From positions 1-64,000 of IMG/VR virus record IMGVR_UViG_3300032236_000552: a stretch of 64,000 nt of DNA; one strand, given 5' to 3'. The DNA comes from a virus. The translations under genes and the position numbers were made by a program. The notes beneath the pieces are model-generated. The model was not told where the DNA came from and searched no databases. It was given only the letters and a program-made list of their open reading frames with translations. This document shows positions 50,584 through 58,099 of the stretch, one piece after another. Positions within the stretch are counted from its first letter, which is position 1. Every line of letters starts with the position of its first letter.

Positions 50584-51071
50584 TGTTAATCCTTGGAGAC
50601 GCATCAAAGGTAGCCGTAGACTTAATGAGCCAACAGAACATCAACATGTGGCCTGAGCAAAGCAAGCAACCTGTTATGCCCAAAGACATCTCGGTTCTAG
50701 ATAGTGAAGAACTTAGTGAGTTGTTTACCCGCTTAACTGCATGGTCAAACTATGTAGCAGGTCAGTTGGCAGCAGCACAGGTTGATGAGAAGTTTCTGGA
50801 AAAGAAACTCTCTAACTCAGAGGCACAGTTGTTCTTGGCTAAAGACACCAGCAAGGTTAAGGGAGAGCGTGTAACGCTTATCAAAGCCCAAGTTGCTGCT
50901 GACCCAATGATTATTGAACTAGAAGAAAAGTTAATGAGCGCATACGCATACCGTAAGATGGTTGAAGTTGTAGCCAGTAACTTTGAGCGAGATGTAGCGT
51001 TAGTATCTCGTGAGATAACACGACGCACTAACGACTTCCGCTCTAACCGTAAGGACAAATACTCACTGTGA
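50583..51071 (+). CDS. Helical coiled-coil protein, unknown
   Basis: 162 residues, start overlapping the exonuclease stop by one base. One long helical run (SEELSELFTRLTAWSNYVAG, VDEKFLEKKLSNSEAQLFLA, MIIELEEKLMSAYAYRKMVE, FERDVALVSREITRRTNDFR) with a basic end. It resembles the small helical proteins found next to actinophage recombination genes, but no family is certain. It overlaps the kinase gene by 4 nt. Confidence 0.42.
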   Translation: MLILGDASKVAVDLMSQQNINMWPEQSKQPVMPKDISVLDSEELSELFTRLTAWSNYVAGQLAAAQVDEKFLEKKLSNSEAQLFLAKDTSKVKGERVTLIKAQVAADPMIIELEEKLMSAYAYRKMVEVVASNFERDVALVSREITRRTNDFRSNRKDKYSL

Positions 51072-51610
51072 TTATTGGACTATCAGGCTACGCTCAATCT
51101 GGAAAAGATGAAGTAGCCAAGATTCTCGTATCGGAATACGGATTCACACGAGTAGCGTTTGCTGACAAAATTCGTGAACTTCTGTATGAGATGAACCCAG
51201 ACTTTAGAGACACGCTGTTGCAACAAGCGGTAGACCGTCTTGGTTGGGATGAAGTTAAGAAAGACCAAGCAGTTCGTCGCATGATGCAGAACCTGGGCGT
51301 TGGTGCACGAAAGATGTTTGGCGACGGATTTTGGGTAGCACAGGTATTCAACGGTTATGACTGGGATATTCCAACGGTCGTTACTGATGTGCGGTTTCAG
51401 AACGAAGCAGAATTGTTAAAGAAGTGGACTCCTGATGACACACAGATTTGGCGTGTAAAGAGGCCAGGAGTTGAAGCAGTCAACGGACATATATCAGAGC
51501 ATGATTTGGACGATTACAAATTTGACCAGATACTAAAGAACGAGGGAACTTTAGAGGACCTAACAAACATGGTCCGTAGACGTATGGAGTTTACCCTCAA
51601 TGCCAACTAA
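51068..51610 (+). CDS. Deoxynucleoside monophosphate kinase, T4 gp1-like
   Basis: 180 residues, GTG start overlapping the previous stop (GTGA). P-loop LSGYAQSGKDEVA near 5-17, FADKIRELLYEM near 31, NLGVGARKMFGDGFWVAQVF near 75 and VTDVRFQNEAELLK near 106 match phage dNMP kinases. It phosphorylates dNMPs released from host DNA and works toward dNTPs together with the ribonucleotide reductase at 62117. Confidence 0.8.
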   Translation: MIIGLSGYAQSGKDEVAKILVSEYGFTRVAFADKIRELLYEMNPDFRDTLLQQAVDRLGWDEVKKDQAVRRMMQNLGVGARKMFGDGFWVAQVFNGYDWDIPTVVTDVRFQNEAELLKKWTPDDTQIWRVKRPGVEAVNGHISEHDLDDYKFDQILKNEGTLEDLTNMVRRRMEFTLNAN

Positions 51611-52190
51611 GTTAATTGACGGCGGTTTAGATAAACGTGGTGAGATTACTATTGGTATTGACCAATCACTCACGGGATTTGCACTAACGGCGCTCCTTGT
51701 AAACGAACCAAAGAAGCATCTTACGTGGGTGTATAAGTCTCCTTATTTCGGTATTGAGAGACTGGCAGATATACGCCAATGGTTGCAAGATACATTCTCA
51801 TACCTAGAAGATGAACAAGAGTTCACTATCAAGGATGTAGCCATGGAAGGAACAGTGTTAGCCAGTAATGCAGCACTCGTCCTTGGAGAGTTATCAGCCA
51901 CAGTCCGTCTTACTATTTTTGACTTCTTTGATGAAGGCGATGCCCGTAAATATCCACTTAAAGTTCCGCCAATGACTCTAAAGAAGTATGCAGCAGGAAA
52001 AGGCAATGCCAAGAAACAAGAGATGCTGTTACAGATATACAAGCGTTGGGGTGTGGAGTTTAACGATGACAACGCTGCTGATTCCTATGCACTAGCCAGA
52101 CTAGCCTCTGGCAATGCTGACGGCGCTATTGAAGCAGCGATTATTGCTCAGATGTCAGACCCTAAATACAGAGACCAACCAAGGATTTAG
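51600..52190 (+). CDS. RuvC-like Holliday-junction resolvase
   Basis: 196 residues, overlapping the kinase by 11 nt. Metal acids in RuvC order: ITIGIDQSLTGFA near 16-26, VAMEGTVLAS near 80 and NDDNAADSYALA near 155-166, with VPPMTLKKYAAGKGNAKKQEML as the conserved DNA-binding loop. It would resolve recombination or replication intermediates before packaging. Confidence 0.82.
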   Translation: MPTKLIDGGLDKRGEITIGIDQSLTGFALTALLVNEPKKHLTWVYKSPYFGIERLADIRQWLQDTFSYLEDEQEFTIKDVAMEGTVLASNAALVLGELSATVRLTIFDFFDEGDARKYPLKVPPMTLKKYAAGKGNAKKQEMLLQIYKRWGVEFNDDNAADSYALARLASGNADGAIEAAIIAQMSDPKYRDQPRI

Positions 52191-52243
52191 CCTTATCCTT
52201 TAGTTCGGGAGTGGCGCACCAACTCGAACCAAAGGACCAACAA

Positions 52244-52534
52244 TTGACTAACACACCAGAAGTATCTGCTGAAGAACCGTTTTTACGAGTCAGCGCATCC
52301 TCCAATCCCCAGAGCGTTGCATCAGCAATCGCCCATGCCTGCTACGACAAGCGTGAGGTTAAACTCCGTGCCGTAGGTGCTGGAGCAGTAAACCAAGCAG
52401 TTAAAGCCATCGCTATTGCCCGTGGATACGTGGCACCTCGTGGTATGGATTTGACCGATAAGCCAGGGTTTACAACCATCGAAAGCCGTGACGGAGAGAT
52501 TTCCGCCATCGTATTTCACATTACAGCGTCCTAA
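52244..52534 (+). CDS. SpoVS-family protein (Alba-like)
   Basis: 96 residues from TTG 52244, chosen because AAAGGA stands 7 nt upstream; a GTG at 52211 would add 11 residues without a proper site. The core FLRVSASSNPQSVASAIAHA, then LRAVGAGAVNQAVKAIAIARGYVAPRGMDL is the SpoVS signature nearly throughout. SpoVS proteins have an Alba-like fold that binds nucleic acid and regulate sporulation or cell development. In a phage it may reshape host nucleoid or RNA. A TATCCT box at 52194 may be its -10. Confidence 0.82.
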   Translation: MTNTPEVSAEEPFLRVSASSNPQSVASAIAHACYDKREVKLRAVGAGAVNQAVKAIAIARGYVAPRGMDLTDKPGFTTIESRDGEISAIVFHITAS

Positions 52535-52571
52535 TAAAGACGTATCCTTGTACCTAGAGTAAGGAGTCACA

Positions 52572-53021
52572 ATGGCATCTTGGACATCATTAGGTCATGC
52601 CATGCGTCGTCGCATGGGTGCACCATCAAACCATCTAGAGTCAGCAGGTAAATCTATGGCACGTAACATTTCAACCCCAGAGGAAGTTATTGCTTCTGCA
52701 GAGCACGCTAACAGCCCACGTAAGTATGTTGGTCAATCAACAGGCTTCGAGGCAGTAAAGCCAGAGCGTGGAACGCTTGTTGCTAAGAAGAACACACAAG
52801 CATCTAACCCAACCGCTGGCGGAAAAACAAACAAGAAGAATGTTCTTGCAGGAAATGCAGCAGCATCAGAGCGCATGGGTGCACGCTATTCAACAAGCGT
52901 CAAGTTCCCAGCAGGAACTGAGCCAGCAGCAGCGCCAACAATGCGTAATGCAAAGACGGTTCCTTCAGTTGCTGGACGTCAAGCACCTAACTTTGATAGC
53001 GGGATGAATAGCGTTCTCTAA
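52572..53021 (+). CDS. Small Ser/Gly/Ala-rich protein, late-block member 1
   Basis: 149 residues with AAGGAG upstream. Low-complexity and basic: a helical start (SWTSLGHAMRRRMGAP), then a Ser/Asn/Lys linker. Motif ISTPEEVIASAEHANSPRKY may be the only folded part. First of a run of twelve small genes joined by one-base or short overlaps. No family recognised. Confidence 0.42.
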   Translation: MASWTSLGHAMRRRMGAPSNHLESAGKSMARNISTPEEVIASAEHANSPRKYVGQSTGFEAVKPERGTLVAKKNTQASNPTAGGKTNKKNVLAGNAAASERMGARYSTSVKFPAGTEPAAAPTMRNAKTVPSVAGRQAPNFDSGMNSVL

Positions 53022-53278
53022 TGTCTATTCTCTCTGACAACCAGTTTCATGAGAGTGTAACGCCTGAACAGTCACATGTTGAGGCGCCACTCTCATTGAG
53101 TTCATCCACAAACAATTCCGCTGCACAGGCAACTGCGTGGCGTAACTCTTCTTTGGGTGGAGGACGTCCTCTCTCGTTCTCATCAAAGACACGTGGTACA
53201 ACGTTTAACTGGGATGACGCACCAAAGGCATCACTGCCATCATCAGACACGGGCGCATCGTTCGGAGGCAAAGAATGA
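53021..53278 (+). CDS. Small Ser-rich protein, late-block member 2
   Basis: 85 residues, start overlapping by one base. Ser/Asn-rich and disordered (LSLSSSTNNSAAQATAWRNS), with FSSKTRGTTFNWDDAPK in the second half. No Cys, no membrane segment. Ends inside the next start (ATGAG). Confidence 0.38.
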   Translation: MSILSDNQFHESVTPEQSHVEAPLSLSSSTNNSAAQATAWRNSSLGGGRPLSFSSKTRGTTFNWDDAPKASLPSSDTGASFGGKE

Positions 53279-53889
53279 GTCAAGAACACCTCAGCCACTC
53301 AGAGTTTGCTGATGTAGTAAACAAAGAAGGTGGCGCAAGCCGTAACTTCCAAACCAGTGCACCTGCAAAAGGTCCTGGTGTTATGGTGTCTATCCCTGGT
53401 GCAGAGAAGATTACAAACGCTCCTCTTACTGCAGACCAAGCAAAGTCATTCCGTAGAGACCACGATGCCATGGCAACGGGAAGTGACTACCACGGTGCTT
53501 GGAAATCTGGCGACAAAGTTTTCCAAGATGTTAGTCGTAAGCACACCGATTTAGACAGCGCACGTAAGGCTGGAGAGCGTGACAAGCAAATTGCTGGTTA
53601 CGATTTAGGCGGAACTGATGAGCGTCGTCCAGAAGGTGGCGAAGTATTCTTTGGTCGCCATGTTCCAGGAATTGAAAGCAACGAAGAGTTCAAGGGCGGA
53701 AAGAACAAGACAAGCCAACAAGAGCGCATGTCTCCAAAGCCAAGTAGCCGTTCACAAGAGTTTGCAGAGCAATCACATATTAGCCGTGGTGCAACTGTAG
53801 GCAAGCGTGGTGGCAAAGGTACAAAGAAGATTTCTATTAACGAAGTTTACGCAACAATCGCAAAGAACCGCCGAAACAGAGGCGTCTAA
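53275..53889 (+). CDS. Basic hydrophilic protein, late-block member 3
   Basis: 204 residues, ATG overlapping by 4 nt. Region 25-60 (GPGVMVSIPGAEKITNAPLT, FRRDHDAMATGSDYHGAW) looks foldable; the end (VGKRGGKGTKKISINEVYAT) is basic. A repeated polar style shared with its neighbours suggests that they are made together, but no function is visible. Confidence 0.42.
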   Translation: MSQEHLSHSEFADVVNKEGGASRNFQTSAPAKGPGVMVSIPGAEKITNAPLTADQAKSFRRDHDAMATGSDYHGAWKSGDKVFQDVSRKHTDLDSARKAGERDKQIAGYDLGGTDERRPEGGEVFFGRHVPGIESNEEFKGGKNKTSQQERMSPKPSSRSQEFAEQSHISRGATVGKRGGKGTKKISINEVYATIAKNRRNRGV

Positions 53890-54422
53890 TGGCAGGGGCC
53901 ACTAATAACTTTTCGCCACAACAAAACTGGCAATCGCTAGGTGGTAATGGTTTTTATGGCTACAACAACCAGGGCGGTGCTGGTACACCTGTAGCACGTG
54001 ACCCACTTGACGCTACCCGTATTGGTGTAGGCCGTGTTCCTTCTGCAGAATATCCTGACGGTTATCTCGGAACGATTCGTTCACGTCGTGATGACCGCCT
54101 ACTTGATTCCATCAAAAGCCGTGTCAACCAGAAAGCCTATCAACGTGGTGTACACAAGGGTGAGCGCATTGAGCCATCCATGTACTTTTGGCCTGACAGC
54201 ATCAACCCTATGATGGGTATTCAACGCCAGATGGCAGCGACCGTAGACAAGTCCAACGGAGTTACCGTTTATCGCACACTTCGTAACGCCCCACAAGTTG
54301 CCCTTACTCCTGCCCCTCACCTTGTTAATGATGGCAAGGCAAACACTGTTGCAGAGGAGCCAGGTCAAATTAACGAACGTCGTCAGGCGATGCTCGCTTA
54401 CTTGAAACCAGCGTGGCGCTAA
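53889..54422 (+). CDS. Basic Tyr/Arg-rich protein, late-block member 4
   Basis: 177 residues, start inside TAATG. N-terminus aromatic and Gly-rich (WQSLGGNGFYGYNNQGGAGT), then an Arg-rich core (YLGTIRSRRDDRLLDSIKSR, then VNQKAYQRGVHKGER). The shape would suit an internal virion or scaffold protein. No family recognised. Confidence 0.42.
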   Translation: MAGATNNFSPQQNWQSLGGNGFYGYNNQGGAGTPVARDPLDATRIGVGRVPSAEYPDGYLGTIRSRRDDRLLDSIKSRVNQKAYQRGVHKGERIEPSMYFWPDSINPMMGIQRQMAATVDKSNGVTVYRTLRNAPQVALTPAPHLVNDGKANTVAEEPGQINERRQAMLAYLKPAWR

Positions 54423-54784
54423 TGACGCAAACGTTTGACGGCAATTACGATTACACCAAGCCTTGGCGTGCACCGTTACAGCCTGACCAGATTGCTAAGA
54501 AGTGGCAGTACAACGGCCCATGGGCAACCAACATGGAGCGCCTAACTTCTCAAGCGTTGATGGTTATGTCTATCCCAGGTGCAGAACTGCAGGCAATGGT
54601 ACGCCCACCTATGCCACAGATTCGTTTGTTTCCAGACCGATATGGCTATGGAGACCGTTCACAACCTGGCATCGAAGATGTCGTGAGTGTAGACCGTAAT
54701 TATCACGAACCTCGTGTATCTTGGTTCTCTGGTGGAGTTGCTGGTTACGAGGCAGCCTCCCGTAATGATTTGGGGAATAACTAA
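54422..54784 (+). CDS. Late-block member 5, unknown
   Basis: 120 residues from ATG 54422 overlapping the previous stop; a GTG at 54413 in frame would add three residues. Trp/Tyr/Pro-rich (YTKPWRAPLQPDQIAKKWQY, NGPWATNMERLTSQALMVM), ending in an acidic/aromatic tail. One folded domain is likely. No family recognised. Confidence 0.42.
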   Translation: MTQTFDGNYDYTKPWRAPLQPDQIAKKWQYNGPWATNMERLTSQALMVMSIPGAELQAMVRPPMPQIRLFPDRYGYGDRSQPGIEDVVSVDRNYHEPRVSWFSGGVAGYEAASRNDLGNN

Positions 54785-54984
54785 TGTACAGCCCTCTTAG
54801 TTCACTTCAGCATTCGATGTTTAGAAAGCAACATCGCACGTTTGTAAAGAACCAGAAGCATCCTGTTGTGCCTAACCGTGCATCTGCCTATACAGCATAC
54901 CCAACAGGCGCTGGCTCTAACCACACTAGCAAAGAACTGAACGTAAGTAACATGCGTTCATGGCACGCTGGAGGTGCAAACTAA
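54784..54984 (+). CDS. Late-block member 6, 66 residues
   Basis: Starts at TAATG. Basic and polar (MFRKQHRTFVKNQKHPVVPN), with His-containing ends. Too short for a confident fold. The one-base overlaps at both sides support translation. Confidence 0.38.
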   Translation: MYSPLSSLQHSMFRKQHRTFVKNQKHPVVPNRASAYTAYPTGAGSNHTSKELNVSNMRSWHAGGAN

Positions 54985-55193
54985 TGTCAGGTAACTATGG
55001 TGATGGCGCAGAGCCAATGGAATGGCAAGCCAAGACAATTGCCGAAAACGCAATGCGTTATAACGGTTCAGCCCCATGCCCAACATGCGGCGTTATTATG
55101 AACCCAGTTGAATTTCTCAGCAACCGTGGACACTGTCTAGCCTGCACCACACAGATGAAGGCTAAGCGAGCACAGAACAAGATGGTGCGATAA
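54984..55193 (+). CDS. Zinc-ribbon protein, late-block member 7
   Basis: 69 residues from ATG 54984 (overlapping stop); a frame open upstream to 54960 adds a few residues and is unnecessary. CPTCGVIM near 32 and HCLACTTQM near 54 give two Cys pairs, with basic ends (KAKRAQNKMVR). A small zinc ribbon of unknown partner. Confidence 0.5.
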   Translation: MSGNYGDGAEPMEWQAKTIAENAMRYNGSAPCPTCGVIMNPVEFLSNRGHCLACTTQMKAKRAQNKMVR

Positions 55194-56107
55194 TGGCAAA
55201 GAAAAAAGCCAGCGATAAGGTTGGTATGACGCCTGAACGTCGTTCAGAGATTGATGCAGAGACAGCAAAGGCACTGGAAAGCGCTAGAGCGTCAGAAGAA
55301 GCACGTCGTGCCCGTAAGACCTCTACTTCGGTAAAAGGTCCTGACAGAATTTCTTTAGAAGAATCAAAGGCAGCGGTTAAGAAGCGTAGTGCAAGCCGAC
55401 CAACCGTTAAGCGAGACGAATCAACTGGCAAGATTGTTTCAGCAAAGCCGCCAAAAGCGCCAATGACAGGCACTCCTGTTACTGTAGACGCCAAGACTCG
55501 TATCCTTCACTCAAAGACTGGCACAGTCGTTGCTAAGCCACGTAAGAAAACTCGTACTGGCAAGAAGTTAGACAAAGCCACAGGAAAGATTGCAATACCT
55601 ACAGTAAAACGTGGTGAAGACGGCAAGGCTGTAGCAATCCCTAAAGAAGAACGTGTATCCCCTGTCACTCAGTTACCTACAGCAGGTCCTGATGTAATGG
55701 CGCCAAAGGGTCCAGCAGCACCGCTTGCTGGTCCACGTGGCGGAGTAAAGCCAAACAAGAAGAACCTCAACAACCGAGGTAACCTCAAGGGGTTTGCTGT
55801 CTCCCACAAGATTGTGGCTGCAGCAGCAAATGCGGCAATGGGTCACCTACGTGCCATGCACCAAACCCACGGCACCTCAGCCTTCCACGAACATCATGAG
55901 GTTTTTAACCTTATCCACGCCAATATCGCCAAGATGTCTCCAGATATCCACGCCATGTTAGGTCAGGGTCGCCACGAAGTGATGAACCCAGGTCCTGAAA
56001 CTGGTAAGCGATTAAACGATGTAGAAAAGGCTGTAAACGATAGAATTACTATAGGCAAACAAGCGCAAGAGGCTCGTGCTCGGCGCCAAGACGAATCAAG
56101 AGGTTAA
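55193..56107 (+). CDS. Lys/Ala-rich histone-like protein, late-block member 8
   Basis: 304 residues, start inside TAATGG. The first 200 residues are Lys, Ala, Thr and Pro-rich, without clear fold (SRPTVKRDESTGKIVSAKPP), like basic nucleic-acid-binding tails. The final 100 residues are helical with many His (HKIVAAAANAAMGHLRAMHQTHGTSAF). It could compact DNA or coat it in the virion. Charge opposes that of the acidic protein at 18692. Confidence 0.45.
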   Translation: MAKKKASDKVGMTPERRSEIDAETAKALESARASEEARRARKTSTSVKGPDRISLEESKAAVKKRSASRPTVKRDESTGKIVSAKPPKAPMTGTPVTVDAKTRILHSKTGTVVAKPRKKTRTGKKLDKATGKIAIPTVKRGEDGKAVAIPKEERVSPVTQLPTAGPDVMAPKGPAAPLAGPRGGVKPNKKNLNNRGNLKGFAVSHKIVAAAANAAMGHLRAMHQTHGTSAFHEHHEVFNLIHANIAKMSPDIHAMLGQGRHEVMNPGPETGKRLNDVEKAVNDRITIGKQAQEARARRQDESRG

Positions 56108-56111
56108 TATC

Positions 56112-56318
56112 ATGGCAGTTAATTCATCCCGTTCGATGAACAACTCTCTTAACGAGGGCGCAACAGACGGTAAGTACCGCAAGGTTCGTCCAAACACTGA
56201 AGTCATGCCAGGACTTGGTGACTCAGCAACTGCTGACAACCGCCAATCACTCAACCCATTCTGGGGTTACGGTTTCCTTACATCTGATTATCCAAACAAA
56301 GTGAATCCAGGTAAGTAA
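56112..56318 (+). CDS. Late-block member 9, 68 residues
   Basis: ATG 56112 chosen; a frame open from 56076 overlaps the previous gene heavily. Polar (SRSMNNSLNEGATDGKYRKV), with an aromatic end LNPFWGYGFLTSDYP. No family recognised. Confidence 0.38.
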   Translation: MAVNSSRSMNNSLNEGATDGKYRKVRPNTEVMPGLGDSATADNRQSLNPFWGYGFLTSDYPNKVNPGK

Positions 56319-56320
56319 TC

Positions 56321-56689
56321 ATGGCAATTATCCGCAAAGGCGATGCACAAGCAACTCGTGAATTAGCAAAACGAGCAATCAAGCAACAATCTGCTCGTAG
56401 TCGTGCCTCTAAGAAGTCATTAAACGAGGCTGGGTTAGTAGACAACTACTTAAATGAGCGTAGTGTCATGGTTAACCCAGACGGAACTGCAACAGCAAAG
56501 AACCCTCGTACTGGACGTCGTGAAGCATTTGAAGGTCCTATCAGCGGTAGCAACACTATGCTAAACAAGAAGATGGTAAAAAGAAATCGTCAAACATTAG
56601 GTTCTGGGGTTATTAAAGCAGGAAAAGTTGTAAAGGGAAGCGCTTCACTGTTAAAAAAACCACAACCTAAAAAAACAACAGGTAAGTAA
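56321..56689 (+). CDS. Basic protein, late-block member 10
   Basis: 122 residues, Lys/Arg/Asn-rich: AIIRKGDAQATRELAKRAIK, then RSRASKKSLNEAGLVDNYLN and a lysine tail ending KKPQPKKTTGK. The C-terminal TTGK recalls the gene at 19589. The N-terminal 35 residues look helical. Unknown role, likely nucleic-acid binding. Confidence 0.42.
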   Translation: MAIIRKGDAQATRELAKRAIKQQSARSRASKKSLNEAGLVDNYLNERSVMVNPDGTATAKNPRTGRREAFEGPISGSNTMLNKKMVKRNRQTLGSGVIKAGKVVKGSASLLKKPQPKKTTGK

Positions 56690-56691
56690 TC

Positions 56692-56886
56692 ATGGCAACA
56701 ATGGTTCCAGACCGTGGAGATAGCCCAAAGCGTAAAGTTCGTTTTTATGACGAAAAAAGCGGTAAGTCACACACTGCTGATGTTCGCTGGGTAGGGAAGA
56801 AAACCCAAAAGCCACATGCAGGTGACATCAAAAAGAACATGAAGCATTATGGACAGACTAACTCAGGATGGGAAGTACAAGACTAA
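56692..56886 (+). CDS. Late-block member 11, 64 residues
   Basis: Basic beta-like: RKVRFYDEKSGKSHTADVRW, then KNMKHYGQTNSGWEVQD. Pattern of a small two-strand hairpin domain. No family recognised. Its stop overlaps the next ATG. Confidence 0.4.
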   Translation: MATMVPDRGDSPKRKVRFYDEKSGKSHTADVRWVGKKTQKPHAGDIKKNMKHYGQTNSGWEVQD

Positions 56887-57218
56887 TGGCTAAAGCACGC
56901 AGAGTTACACACAAGACAGTCGGTGAAGCCGTTGTTAACCGTGAGCGTTTTGAAGGCCCATCTAGCCGTGGTGGAGCACCAGAAGAAGTAGGTACCTCAC
57001 GAGGTCGACTATCTTCTGAAGAATCAGCAGTCATGGATGCTCACAAGCCCAACTACGTGGTTAAGTCCTACGACACCCCAGTCGCATGGCACTCAGACGA
57101 GCATGGCTGGCACGTACCTGCTGATAAGCACAGCCCCACAACCTCACGTTTACAGAATAACATTCGTCGTTCACTGAACGGTCACTTCACTGCAGGTCAT
57201 CAAGGAGCACGCTCTTAA
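56886..57218 (+). CDS. Late-block member 12, 110 residues
   Basis: ATG 56886 overlaps the previous stop (CTAATGG); an open frame from 56868 is rejected. VTHKTVGEAVVNRERFEGP, then SEESAVMDAHKPNYVVKSYD and a Trp/His-rich AWHSDEHGWHVPADKH segment that could bind metal. It closes the overlap chain; the next gene starts after a 35-nt gap. Confidence 0.42.
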   Translation: MAKARRVTHKTVGEAVVNRERFEGPSSRGGAPEEVGTSRGRLSSEESAVMDAHKPNYVVKSYDTPVAWHSDEHGWHVPADKHSPTTSRLQNNIRRSLNGHFTAGHQGARS

Positions 57219-57253
57219 TCTGCTAAGATACTCGGACTACTACAAGGAGCATA

Positions 57254-57805
57254 ATGAGTAACGTACCTTTACTGGGACAAAAAGATGTACCACAGAACGA
57301 GCCTATGTTTCGTTTGTTGTACTGTCTTGTATGCCAAACCCTAGATGAGTTGCCACCCTATGATGGCGTTCCTGAGCAAGACCACCTACTCGCTATTGCG
57401 GTAGAGACTCACGTATTTCCATCAGGAGAGCCACACAAGGGTAAGTTGTTCGTCCTTCCCTTACGAGCATGGGCAAAGCCAGAATCTAAGAAAGAAATCA
57501 TTCGCCAGATTAAAGGCGGAGGTTCTGCTGGTCTTGCAGAGATTGACGATAGTTTTTACGACTCACGTTCGACCTTCATGGAAGGTGCGATGGAGTGCTA
57601 CGGACGTCACAACAAACCTAAAGAAGGTTGTTCTGACTGGCATAGCAAAGAGAAGTTGCTCATACCTAAGACTGTTAAAGAACGTAAAGCAGAGGGTATG
57701 GCACGTTACCAAGATGAAGCAGGACCAAAGACATACCTATGCGATTTCTGCCCTGTGGCAATCGGCGTAGCCCAACGTAAACAAAAACTGTTAGGAATGA
57801 ACTAA
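57254..57805 (+). CDS. Cys-containing protein, possible metal binder
   Basis: 183 residues with AAGGAG upstream. CLVC near 24-27 at the start and a late pair CDFC near 162-165 could bind zinc between the ends. The centre is mixed (LFVLPLRAWAKPESKKEIIRQIKGG). A TAAGAT box at 57225 may be a -10 element. Unknown function. It starts a new sub-block. Confidence 0.45.
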   Translation: MSNVPLLGQKDVPQNEPMFRLLYCLVCQTLDELPPYDGVPEQDHLLAIAVETHVFPSGEPHKGKLFVLPLRAWAKPESKKEIIRQIKGGGSAGLAEIDDSFYDSRSTFMEGAMECYGRHNKPKEGCSDWHSKEKLLIPKTVKERKAEGMARYQDEAGPKTYLCDFCPVAIGVAQRKQKLLGMN

Positions 57806-58080
57806 TGACGCTCTTTTCTTATTTAGTAACCGCTCAAGAAGACGGAACTATCACAACCACACCTACTGAGGCATCAGAGGACGTAACCCGCAAGGCTACG
57901 ACATTTGATATCTACCAGACCAGCAAGGAATTGGTAAACGATATTGAGTCTCAGATGCTTGCTGACCGTGTTGCCCGCTATGTAGTAGCACGTATGCAGC
58001 CAAAAGACAACTCAGAAGAGATTAAGGCAAAGATTATTAACGCCTTAACTGATAGGGGCATAGACACCCCACAGGAGTAA
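57805..58080 (+). CDS. 91-residue acidic helical protein
   Basis: Start at CTAATGA overlap. Strand first (LFSYLVTAQEDGTITTTP), then helices (FDIYQTSKELVNDIESQMLA, then DRVARYVVARMQPKD). No family recognised. Its stop is 19 nt before the next start, which has its own putative promoter. Confidence 0.4.
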   Translation: MTLFSYLVTAQEDGTITTTPTEASEDVTRKATTFDIYQTSKELVNDIESQMLADRVARYVVARMQPKDNSEEIKAKIINALTDRGIDTPQE

Positions 58081-58087
58081 TTCCTAA

Positions 58088-58093
58088 TAGACT
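58088..58093 (+). promoter_or_regulatory. -10-like box TAGACT, probable leaderless promoter
   Basis: TAGACT stands 6 nt before the ATG at 58100, with no ribosome site. Same hexamer and distance as at 36272, and the same hexamer at 8782. Confidence 0.45.
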
Positions 58094-58099
58094 ATATCC

